This document shows, piece after piece, positions 9,122-17,586 of a stretch of DNA of 64,000 nt; positions within the stretch are counted from its first letter, which is position 1; each line of letters begins with the position of its first letter. The translations under genes were made by a program, and so were the position numbers. Below the pieces are notes generated by a model that saw nothing but the letters and a program-made list of their open reading frames with translations, made no database searches and was not told where the DNA came from. This DNA is from Azospirillum sp. TSO22-1 (lineage in GTDB: Bacteria > Pseudomonadota > Alphaproteobacteria > Azospirillales > Azospirillaceae), in the NCBI RefSeq assembly GCF_003116015.1, contig NZ_LGQZ01000018.1, positions 62,001 to 126,000 on the forward strand, written 5' to 3'.

Positions 9122-9302
9122 GCGCTCACCTCCACAGTGGTTGGCATGGTGGTTGGTTCCGCGGCGATCCCCCGTTGCATTTTGATGAAGCCTGCCGCAC
9201 GAACAATCAACGCGCAAGACGGAAGATTGTTCCATTTCAATATCTTAGCAGCCAACACGCACGACTGCTGCCAGCTTTTCGCACAAATGCGCCAACGACC
9301 CT

Positions 9303-9331
9303 CTTGAATCGCATCGGCCGTTCGATTAGCT
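9303..9331 (+). promoter_or_regulatory. Candidate heat-shock promoter of groESL
   Basis: CTTGAA at 9303-9308 is followed after 17 bases by TTAGCT at 9326-9331, just before the CIRCE element. This resembles a sigma-32/sigma-70 type promoter, as expected for a groE operon. The -10 match is weak, so the call is tentative. Confidence 0.4.
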
Positions 9332-9333
9332 GT

Positions 9334-9360
9334 CTGGCACTCACCGGGCGAGAGTGCTAA
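9334..9360 (+). promoter_or_regulatory. CIRCE operator (HrcA binding site)
   Basis: CTGGCACTC (9334-9342), a 9-base spacer, then GAGTGCTAA (9352-9360). The consensus is TTAGCACTC-N9-GAGTGCTAA; the right arm is perfect and the left arm differs in two bases. It lies 50 bp upstream of groES, the standard place for HrcA repression of groESL. Confidence 0.93.
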
Positions 9361-9409
9361 CAACCGCCCGAAACCCAAATTCCTTTGAGCCTTTGCAGGA
9401 GGCACGCAC

Positions 9410-9700
9410 ATGAAGTTCCGTCCGCTGCACGACCGCGTCGTCGTCAAGCGTATCGAGTCCGACACCAAGACCAAGGGCGGCATCATCATCCCCGATACGG
9501 CGAAGGAGAAGCCGCAGGAGGGTCTGGTGATCGCGGTGGGCCCGGGCGCTCGTGACGAGGCCGGCAAGGTCGTGGCGCTCGACGTGAAGGCCAACGACCG
9601 CGTCCTGTTCGGCAAGTGGTCGGGCACCGAGGTGAAGATCGACGGCGAGGATTTCCTGATCATGAAGGAATCCGACATCATGGGCGTCATCGAGGCCTAA
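9410..9700 (+). CDS. groES: Co-chaperonin GroES
   Basis: The 96-aa protein is the standard length for GroES, the heptameric lid that caps the GroEL folding chamber. [14 protein letters not shown] at the start, the mobile-loop region with [10 protein letters not shown], and the ending [10 protein letters not shown] are diagnostic. AGGAGG precedes the ATG at a normal distance. It is the first gene of a bicistronic operon with groEL 57 bp downstream, under CIRCE control. Confidence 0.98.
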   Translation: MKFRPLHDRVVVKRIESDTKTKGGIIIPDTAKEKPQEGLVIAVGPGARDEAGKVVALDVKANDRVLFGKWSGTEVKIDGEDFLIMKESDIMGVIEA

Positions 9701-11401
<1,701 letters not shown>

Positions 11402-11426
11402 GCCCAAGTCTCCGGCACGTTACAGG

Positions 11427-11459
11427 AAAGGGCGCCTCCGTCGGGGGCGCCCTTTTTCT
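11427..11459 (+). terminator. Rho-independent terminator after groEL
   Basis: An AAAGGGCGCC stem with a short loop pairs with GGCGCCCTTT and runs into a T-tract (TTTTTCTT). It starts 26 bp after the groEL stop. Confidence 0.9.
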
Positions 11460-11475
11460 TTGCTCACAACCCGGT

Positions 11476-11740
11476 GGACACGGATTACACGGATTTCCTT
11501 AAAGCGGTGTCCGAACGTGCCTGAGCGAACCAATGCTGTCATGCCCGGGCTTGTCCCGGGCATCCACGCACCTGAACCTTTGGAAAAGCAGTGGCCGTGG
11601 ATGGCCGGGTCAAGCCCGGCCATGACGGCTAAATAAAAGCTCTTCGGATCGTCTTGCTTGCGGCGCCATGGCGGTTCCGCAAGCCGTGGAGCAGGCACGA
11701 ATAAAAATCCGTGCCTGAAATCCGCGAAATCCGTGTGTCC
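11476..11740. repeat. Imperfect inverted repeat flanking a nested hairpin element
   Basis: This covers most of the 364-bp gene-free stretch between groEL and the ferredoxin reductase gene. The left end GGACACGGATTACACGGATT (11476-11495) reads as the near reverse complement of 11718-11740 (AAATCCGCGAAATCCGTGTG and on). The AATCCGTG core occurs four to five times in all. A second palindromic element (11534-11629) is nested inside. I see no coding potential here. Confidence 0.65.
11534..11629. repeat. REP-like palindromic element (GTCATGCCCGGGC family)
   Basis: Left arm GTCATGCCCGGGCTTGTCCC...GCATCCACG and right arm CGTGGATGGCC...CCCGGCCATGAC form a roughly 95-bp long-range hairpin, and each arm is itself palindromic (CCCGGGC..GTCCCGGG; GCCGGG..CCCGGC). 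The layout matches abundant alphaproteobacterial intergenic repeats. Confidence 0.7.
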
Positions 11741-11765
11741 CCTGTTGCCCCCAAGGAACAGGAAA

Positions 11766-12791
11766 TCACTCCGCCCCCGGCACGCCCTTGCTGGTGGAAT
11801 ACTCGAAGTGCAGCGCCTCGCCCGGATGGACCAGCGGGTGGATGGCGTGCGCGGCCTGCGCCGCCTCGGCGAAGCCGCAGAGGATCAGCTTCAGTTTGCC
11901 CGGATAGGTCGCGATGTCGCCGATGGCGAACACGCCCTCGGCGCTGGTGATGCAGGAGGGCTGCGTCACCGTGATGTGGCTGCGCTCCAGGTTCAGGCCC
12001 CACTCGGCGATCGGCCCCAGGTTCATCGACAGCCCGAAGAAGGCCAGCAGCGCGTCGGCCGGCAGCGCCTTCTCCTCGCCATCCAGCGTGGCGACGCGCA
12101 CCGCGGTGAGCTGGCCGCCCGTCCCGTCCAGGCCGGAGAGCTGGTAGGGCACCACCAGTTCGATGCGGCCGTCGCGCGCCAGCGCCTCCATGCGGGCCAC
12201 GCTCTCCGGCGCGCCGCGGAACTTCGGCCGGCGGTGCACGACGTAGACCTTCTCGGCGACGTCGGCCAGTGACAGCGTCCAGTCGATGGCGGAATCGCCA
12301 CCGCCGGCGATCACCACCTTCTTGCCCGCAAAGTCCTGCTTGCGGCGGACCATGTAGTGCACCGACTTGCCCTCGTACGCCTCCAGGCCGTCCAGCGGCG
12401 GACGGTTCGGGCCGAAGGCGCCGACGCCGGCGGCGATGATCACCGCCTGCGCGTCGATCCGCGTGCCGATGGTGGTCTCGACCAGCCAGCGCCCCTCGGC
12501 GGTGCGGGTCAGCGTCGAGACCTGCTGGCCCAGATGGTAGGTCGGCGCAAAGGGCGCGGCCTGCTCGGCCAGCTTGTCGATCAGGTCGGCGGCGTCGATG
12601 GCCGGGTGGCCGGGGATGTCGTAGATCGGCTTTTCCGGATACAGCGCCGTGCACTGGCCGCCCACCATGTCGAGCGCGTCGATGACGTGGCAGTTCATCT
12701 TCAGCATGCCGCACTCGAAGATGGCGAAGAGGCCGACGGGGCCGGCGCCGATGATGGCGACGTCGGTGCGGTGGGCGGTGGAAGCCGACAT
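11766..12791 (-). CDS. Ferredoxin-NADP+ reductase, thioredoxin-reductase-like (type 2)
   Basis: The 341-aa flavoprotein moves electrons between NADPH and ferredoxin or flavodoxin. The FAD site IIGAGPVGLFA lies near residue 13, the NADP site VIAGGGDSAIDW near 155, and the FAD C-terminal motif GVFAIGDIATYPGKLKL near 285. The redox CxxC of true thioredoxin reductases is absent, which separates this YumC-like class from TrxB. The start at MSASTAH is chosen for the GGAG 8 bases upstream; a longer in-frame extension has no such site. Confidence 0.92.
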   Translation of the reverse strand: MSASTAHRTDVAIIGAGPVGLFAIFECGMLKMNCHVIDALDMVGGQCTALYPEKPIYDIPGHPAIDAADLIDKLAEQAAPFAPTYHLGQQVSTLTRTAEGRWLVETTIGTRIDAQAVIIAAGVGAFGPNRPPLDGLEAYEGKSVHYMVRRKQDFAGKKVVIAGGGDSAIDWTLSLADVAEKVYVVHRRPKFRGAPESVARMEALARDGRIELVVPYQLSGLDGTGGQLTAVRVATLDGEEKALPADALLAFFGLSMNLGPIAEWGLNLERSHITVTQPSCITSAEGVFAIGDIATYPGKLKLILCGFAEAAQAAHAIHPLVHPGEALHFEYSTSKGVPGAE

Positions 12792-13034
12792 GGGAACTCC
12801 GGGATCAGGAACGGTCTTCGACGGGAAAACGGTCCCTTCATGCACCCGATCCGCCACCCCGATCAACCCCCGCGGCGGTGCGGCGCAGGGCAGCCCCGCC
12901 CGCGGCGCAGCCACATGTCACAAATTTGCGCAAAATTTTCGTTGAGTGCGAGTTATGTCGAAGGGATTATGAATCATGGATGGCGCACCGGTTCGCGCCG
13001 CACGCGAACGGCCCGGCGGGGCCGGAGGTCCCCG

Positions 13035-13433
13035 ATGAAAGAGCTGCGCTGCCTCGTCTTCACCGAGCAGGAAGTGGTCAAGGCCGTCCTCGATCGCCGC
13101 CGCAAGGTGCGCGACGCGATGCCGATCGGCACCGTCCAGGGTGTGGTCTACACGATGAGCTACGACACCGTCACCACCACCATCCGCATCATCGACGACC
13201 ACGGCGGCGACCAGTCGCTGATGCTCGGCCCGACCGAGGTGGCGGCGGCGCTGGTCGGCTACTGCATGGGGCGCAGGGTGCCGCTGCCGGTGGACGCCGA
13301 CAAGTGCCTGCACCTGATCAACGGCGCGCTGACGCTGATGATCACCATGAACTTCAAGAAGGCGCCGCGCATGGTGGCGGAGACGCACACCGCCACCCAC
13401 GCGGCCGAGCAGCCGACCCGTCTCGCCAGTTGA
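13035..13433 (+). CDS. Conserved hypothetical, paralog A of a flanking pair
   Basis: The 132-aa soluble protein (MKELRCLVFTEQE...) belongs to no family I recognise. It shares about two thirds of its residues over the first ~112 positions with the gene at 13976-14365. The best conserved blocks are MKELRCLVFT, EVAAALVGYCM, PLPV and LINGALTLMITMNF. There is no signal peptide. The C-terminal 20 residues differ between the copies and are Ala/Thr-rich. The ATG is preceded by GGAGG. Invariant acidic and Cys residues (DDHG, DKCL) could bind a ligand, but that is speculation. Confidence 0.75.
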   Translation: MKELRCLVFTEQEVVKAVLDRRRKVRDAMPIGTVQGVVYTMSYDTVTTTIRIIDDHGGDQSLMLGPTEVAAALVGYCMGRRVPLPVDADKCLHLINGALTLMITMNFKKAPRMVAETHTATHAAEQPTRLAS

Positions 13434-13440
13434 CGGGGCG

Positions 13441-13460
13441 ACCGCCCGGCCGCGGGCGGT
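13441..13460. terminator. Hairpin between convergent genes
   Basis: ACCGCCC (13441-13447) and GGGCGGT (13454-13460) form a perfect 7-bp stem in the 32-bp gap between two convergent genes. It could end transcription in both directions, but no T-tract is present. Confidence 0.4.
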
Positions 13461-13465
13461 GAGCG

Positions 13466-13744
13466 CTACTGCCCGATCCGGTCCAACTGGTTGTTGGCGA
13501 TGCCGCCCGGCGGGCCGTCGCCGACGCCGTACGACGAGCCGCTGCCGGCCACCGCCCCTTCCCGCGCACCGAGCCACTGACCGTTGTCCATGCCCCCGAC
13601 GCCGACGGCGCGCGGCGGCGCGCTGGAGCCGGAGGGTAAGGCCGCGTAGGTCCCCGACGATCCGGACGTCCCCGCCATGCGGGAGTCGCTGCACGCGGCA
13701 AGCGACACGCTGAACGCGCAGGCGATGAGGAATCGGATGAGCAT
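13466..13744 (-). CDS. Small putative lipoprotein
   Basis: The 92-aa protein starts with a short basic end, a hydrophobic run (FLIACAFSVSL) and the lipobox LAAC, so it is probably lipidated and membrane anchored. The mature part is Gly/Ser-rich and disordered in appearance, with SGSSGTYAAL and VGVGGMDNGQWLG. A good GGAGGCAAC ribosome binding site precedes the ATG. It lies in opposite orientation between two paralogous unknown genes. Function is unknown. Confidence 0.72.
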   Translation of the reverse strand: MLIRFLIACAFSVSLAACSDSRMAGTSGSSGTYAALPSGSSAPPRAVGVGGMDNGQWLGAREGAVAGSGSSYGVGDGPPGGIANNQLDRIGQ

Positions 13745-13975
13745 GAGTTGCCTCCTTGCAGCGATGCGGGTCTCGTCAGCGAACTGGCCCCATGCTGCGA
13801 CGCAGCAACCGCTGCCTATCGACAGTGCCCGCCAGTGATAGGGCGGGGTGGTCGGATGACACCTTGCTGCCCCCTATGGGCGGGTCCCCCTACCACCCTT
13901 GTCGAAAGACACATTGAAGCCGGCCCGGCGGCCACCAATACTCGCTGACCGATCGGGTTGGATCGGGGTGTCCCG

Positions 13976-14365
13976 ATGAAGGAACTGCGCTGCCTCGTCT
14001 TCACCGACCAGGAGGTGATCAAGGCGACCATCGAGCACCGCCGCAAGCTGCGCGAGGCGCTGCCGGCCGGCACCATCCGCGCCGTCGCCTACGCCGTGCA
14101 CGACGGGGCGATCACCACCGCCATCCGGATCGTCGATGACCACGGCGAGGACCAGTCGATGACCCTTGGCCAAGCCGAGGTGGCGGCGGCACTGGTCGGC
14201 TATTGCATGGAGCGCGGCATCCCCCTGCCGGTGCATTCCGACAAGTGCCTGTACCTGATCAACGGCGCGTTGACGCTGATGATCACCATGAACTTCAACA
14301 AGACGCCGCGCTTCACCTCCAAGGCGCAGCCGGCCACCGAATCCGCGGCGCCCATGGCGGAGTGA
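13976..14365 (+). CDS. Conserved hypothetical, paralog B of a flanking pair
   Basis: The 129-aa protein (MKELRCLVFTDQE...) is the second copy of the unknown family at 13035. The first 30 nt of both genes are almost identical, so the duplication is either fairly recent or kept similar by conversion. The start ATG fixes the same N-terminus as copy A. It ends only 4 bp from the convergent Ala-rich protein gene. The upstream 231-bp gap carries no gene. Confidence 0.75.
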   Translation: MKELRCLVFTDQEVIKATIEHRRKLREALPAGTIRAVAYAVHDGAITTAIRIVDDHGEDQSMTLGQAEVAAALVGYCMERGIPLPVHSDKCLYLINGALTLMITMNFNKTPRFTSKAQPATESAAPMAE

Positions 14366-14369
14366 CGAC

Positions 14370-15263
14370 TCAGACCAGCATGTCCAGCCCTTCCATCGGG
14401 CTTTCCCCGGTGTTGCCGCCCGGAAGGCTGCGCACCACCCGCTCGGTCTCGCGCAGCGTGTCGAGCGCCTCCTTGGCGTCCTTCTCAGCCTGCCGGGCGT
14501 CCCGCCCCGCCTCGCTCCGCAACCGTTCCGCCTGCTGGGCGAGGAAGATCTTCAGCTTCTTGGCCAGCGCGCGCGCCTGCTGGGCGAAGCCGTCCGATCC
14601 CGGCGCCTCCTTGCCCCCGTCCGCCTTGGCGTCCGCGGCCTTGCCGGTCGCGGCCTCGGCGGCCTTTGCCTCGGCCGCCTTGGCGTCACCGGCAGCCTCG
14701 GTGGCGGCGGCATCCGCGCGCCCCTCGGTCGCGGCGTCTCCCTCGGCGTTCGCCGCGCTCCCGGCTTCGGTCCCGGCGGCCTCGACCTCGCCGGAGGCGG
14801 CGGAGGCGCCGTCGTCCGAACCAGCCTTGCCCTCGGCCTTGGCGCCCTCCTTGGTCGCGGCCCCACCACTGACCGGAGCGCCGGCGGATACGCCGCTGCC
14901 GCCGGCGTCGGTGTACTCCTTGACCGCCTTGGCGAGTTCCCGGGCCAGCCGGGCGGCTTCGCGCGCCGCCGTCTTCGGGTCGCCACCGAACATCTTCAGC
15001 GTGCGCAGCGCCTCGTTGATCATGTCCAGCCGCTGCTTGGCGGCCTGCTTGCGCTGCGCCTTGATGTCGACCTTGGAGGTTTCCAGGGTCTTCGCCGCCT
15101 GTTCCGCAGCCGCGCGCGTCTCCTGGAGACGCTTGGCGGTGGCGTCGTCCGGCTTCGTTCCATCCGGCTTCGCCATGGTGGCGAGCCGCTGCGCAAATGT
15201 GCGAACCACGAACTGTGCCGCGTTTTGCGGCGGTAGGGTGATGCCGGCCATGACCAACCCCAT
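14370..15263 (-). CDS. Ala/Glu-rich low-complexity protein of unknown function
   Basis: The 297-aa protein has three parts. A helical N-terminal region (about 1-110) is rich in Lys, Arg and Ala with coiled-coil character (TLETSKVDIKAQRKQAAK). A central low-complexity linker (about 110-225) is almost only Ala, Gly, Glu, Asp and Lys. A C-terminal helix (about 230-297) ends in NTGESPMEGLDMLV. I recognise no catalytic motif. GAGGAAAA upstream supports the ATG at 15263; a second ATG 12 bases later is possible. The architecture suggests a scaffold or filament-associated protein, but that is inference. Confidence 0.65.
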   Translation of the reverse strand: MGLVMAGITLPPQNAAQFVVRTFAQRLATMAKPDGTKPDDATAKRLQETRAAAEQAAKTLETSKVDIKAQRKQAAKQRLDMINEALRTLKMFGGDPKTAAREAARLARELAKAVKEYTDAGGSGVSAGAPVSGGAATKEGAKAEGKAGSDDGASAASGEVEAAGTEAGSAANAEGDAATEGRADAAATEAAGDAKAAEAKAAEAATGKAADAKADGGKEAPGSDGFAQQARALAKKLKIFLAQQAERLRSEAGRDARQAEKDAKEALDTLRETERVVRSLPGGNTGESPMEGLDMLV

Positions 15264-15368
15264 CACGCGATTTTCCTCAACTTGAACAAGAATACGCTGA
15301 AACAACCTCGAAGGCCATCGCCACGGGGCTTGCCGAGCGAGGGTCCGGTCGACCAAGATCCGCCCGCC

Positions 15369-15845
15369 ATGCCGCAGCCCGCAGCCCTCCGCACCGTTCC
15401 CCTGCCTGACGAGGCCGCCACCGCGGCGCTCGCCCGCCGGCTGGCGCCCGCGCTGCGGCCGGGCGACGCGCTGGCGCTGCGCGGCGACCTCGGCGCCGGC
15501 AAGACCGCCTTCGCCCGCGCGCTGGTCCGCGCCCTGCTGGGCGATGAAGAGGCCGAGGTGCCCTCGCCCACCTTCACGCTGGTGCAGACCTACGACGCCC
15601 CGTCCGCCGCGATCTGGCACTTCGACCTCTACCGCCTGTCCGGCCCCGACGAGGTGCAGGAGCTGGGCTGGGACGAGGTGGCCGACGGCATCGCCCTGGT
15701 GGAGTGGCCCGACCGCCTCGGCCCCCTGCTGCCCCGTGACCGCCTGGAGTTGACCATGGCCTTCGATGGTCCGGACTCCCGCCGCGCCGGGCTGGCCGGG
15801 TTCGGCACCTGGGGACCGCGCCTCGACGCGCTGGAGCTGCCGTGA
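15369..15845 (+). CDS. tsaE: tRNA threonylcarbamoyladenosine biosynthesis ATPase TsaE
   Basis: The 158-aa P-loop ATPase is needed with TsaB and TsaD for t6A37 modification of ANN-decoding tRNAs. Walker A is GDLGAGKTAF near residue 40. The family block SPTFTLVQTY lies near 66 and HFDLYRL near 83. The start at MPQPAAL gives the normal length; an upstream in-frame ATG (15282) would add 29 atypical residues. It is the first gene of a run in which each stop overlaps the next start by 4 nt (tsaE-amgK-murU-addB-addA). Confidence 0.95.
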   Translation: MPQPAALRTVPLPDEAATAALARRLAPALRPGDALALRGDLGAGKTAFARALVRALLGDEEAEVPSPTFTLVQTYDAPSAAIWHFDLYRLSGPDEVQELGWDEVADGIALVEWPDRLGPLLPRDRLELTMAFDGPDSRRAGLAGFGTWGPRLDALELP

Positions 15846-16843
15846 GCGACCGGATCGCCGCCTTCCTCGCCCGCCACGGCCTCGCCGGAGCCGAGCGCCG
15901 CCCGCTCACCGGCGATGCCTCGGCGCGCCGCTACGAGCGGCTGCGGGCACCCGACGGCCGTGCGCTGATCCTGGCCGACACGCCGGCCCCCAAGGACGAC
16001 CTGATCCCCTTCATCGCCATCGGCGACGCGCTGGCCGACCTCGGCCTCTCGGTGCCCGCGGTGGTCGCCGCCGACGTGGATGCCGGATTGGCTCTGCTGG
16101 AGGATTTCGGGGACGCAACGTTCTCCCGCCTGCTGGAGTCCGGCGGGGATCCGGACAGCCTCTACGCGCTCGCCACCGACGTGCTGGCCGGGCTGCACCG
16201 CCGTTTCCGCCCGGGCGGGCTGGACCTGCCGGTCTACGACGCCGCCCTGTTCACCGAGCAGGTGATGCTGTTCGCCGACGTCTACGTCCCCCTCGCCACC
16301 GGCCGCCCGCTGCCTGCGGCCGACCATGCGGAGCTGGAGTCCGCGTGGGCCGGGGTGATCGCCGACGCCTGCGCCGGCCCGGTGTCGCTGCTGCTGCGCG
16401 ACTATCACGTCGACAACCTGATGCGCCTCGACCGGCCGGGCGTCGCGGCGGCCGGCCTGCTGGACTTCCAGAACGCCGGGATCGGGCCGGTCGCCTACGA
16501 CCTCGTGTCGCTGCTGGAGGACGCGCGGCGCGACGTGCCCTTGGCCCTTGCCGCGCGCATGGTGGAGCGGTATGTCAGCGCCTTCCCGGACCTCGACCGG
16601 GCGGCGTTCCGCCGCTCCTACGCGGTCCTGGGGGCGGTGCGCCACGCGCGCATCGTCGCCGTCTTCACCCGCTTGGCGCTGCGCGACCGAAAGCGCGGCT
16701 ACCTCGTCCACCTGCCGCGCGTCTGGCGCCTTCTGGAAAGCCAGCTCGCCAAACCCGACCTCGCCCCGGTGGCCGCGTGGTTCGACCGCCACCTGCCGCC
16801 GGGCCTTCGTGCCGACTTTGTCATTCCGGAGACGGAATCATGA
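15842..16843 (+). CDS. amgK: Cell-wall sugar kinase AmgK (aminoglycoside phosphotransferase fold)
   Basis: The 333-aa protein has the APH kinase fold. The catalytic loop LRDYHVDNLM lies near residue 185 and the metal-binding LLDFQNAG near 206. The C-terminal end (VAAWFDRHLPP) fits AmgK, which phosphorylates N-acetylmuramate and GlcNAc at the anomeric carbon during peptidoglycan recycling. Direct coupling to murU, the next enzyme of the same bypass route to UDP-MurNAc, makes this assignment much firmer than fold alone. The GTG start overlaps the tsaE TGA. Confidence 0.9.
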   Translation: MSDRIAAFLARHGLAGAERRPLTGDASARRYERLRAPDGRALILADTPAPKDDLIPFIAIGDALADLGLSVPAVVAADVDAGLALLEDFGDATFSRLLESGGDPDSLYALATDVLAGLHRRFRPGGLDLPVYDAALFTEQVMLFADVYVPLATGRPLPAADHAELESAWAGVIADACAGPVSLLLRDYHVDNLMRLDRPGVAAAGLLDFQNAGIGPVAYDLVSLLEDARRDVPLALAARMVERYVSAFPDLDRAAFRRSYAVLGAVRHARIVAVFTRLALRDRKRGYLVHLPRVWRLLESQLAKPDLAPVAAWFDRHLPPGLRADFVIPETES

Positions 16844-17586
16844 GCAAGCCTTCCTGGATGCCCCGCAAGGCGATGGTGCTGGCCGCCGGCCTCGGCCTGC
16901 GCATGCGCCCGCTGACGCTGGAGCGCCCGAAGCCCCTGATCAACGTCGGCGGCAAGCCGATGCTCGACCACGCGCTCGACCGCCTGGCCGAGGCCGGGGT
17001 CGAGACCGCGGTGGTCAACGCCCACTGGCAGGCCGACATGATCGCCGCCCACCTGAAGGGCCGCAAGAAGCCGAAGATCGTCGTCTCGCACGAGGACACG
17101 CTGCTGGAGACCGGCGGCGGGGTGAAGAAGGCGCTGCCGCACCTGGGCAAGGACCCGATCCTGGTGGTCAACGCCGACATCCTGTGGCTGGACGGCCCGA
17201 CGCAGGCGCTCGGCCGCTGCGCCGCGCACTGGAACCCGGAGACCATGGACGCGCTGCTGCTGCTGATGTCCACCACCCGGGCGGTGGGCTACGACGGGCG
17301 CGGCGACTTCCACATGGACCCGCTGGGCCGCCTGAACCGGCGCGCCGAGGGCGAGATCGCCCCCTTCGTCTTCGCCGGCGTGCAGATCATCAAGCCCGAG
17401 CTGTTCGCCCAGGACACGCCGGACGGCGCCTTCTCCACCAATCTGGTGTGGGACCGCCTGCAGGAGTCCGGGCGGCTGTACGGTCTGGCGCACGACGGGC
17501 CGTGGTTCCACGTCGGCACGCCGGCGGCGCTGCTGGAGTCCGAGGAGCTGCTGGCGACCGGCGGCATCCGCTGGTTCTGGCCGTGA
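16840..17586 (+). CDS. murU: N-acetylmuramate alpha-1-phosphate uridylyltransferase MurU
   Basis: The 248-aa nucleotidyltransferase carries the N-terminal signature MVLAAGLGLRMRPLT and the following KPL(I)NVGGKPM block, with a second metal/UTP motif VVNADILW near residue 107. It uses UTP to turn MurNAc-1-P into UDP-MurNAc, bypassing de novo MurA/MurB synthesis and thus lowering fosfomycin sensitivity in species that have it. The ATG overlaps the amgK stop as ATGA. The two genes form the recycling pair. Confidence 0.93.
   Translation: MSKPSWMPRKAMVLAAGLGLRMRPLTLERPKPLINVGGKPMLDHALDRLAEAGVETAVVNAHWQADMIAAHLKGRKKPKIVVSHEDTLLETGGGVKKALPHLGKDPILVVNADILWLDGPTQALGRCAAHWNPETMDALLLLMSTTRAVGYDGRGDFHMDPLGRLNRRAEGEIAPFVFAGVQIIKPELFAQDTPDGAFSTNLVWDRLQESGRLYGLAHDGPWFHVGTPAALLESEELLATGGIRWFWP

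Noticed and set aside
11766-12791. Thioredoxin reductase
   Set aside because: The fold fits but the CxxC redox pair is missing, so the ferredoxin-NADP reductase assignment is better.
16548-17582. Upstream extension of addB through murU and amgK
   Set aside because: The translation is Arg/Pro-rich and overlaps two certain genes; the GTG overlap at 17583 gives the expected N-terminus.
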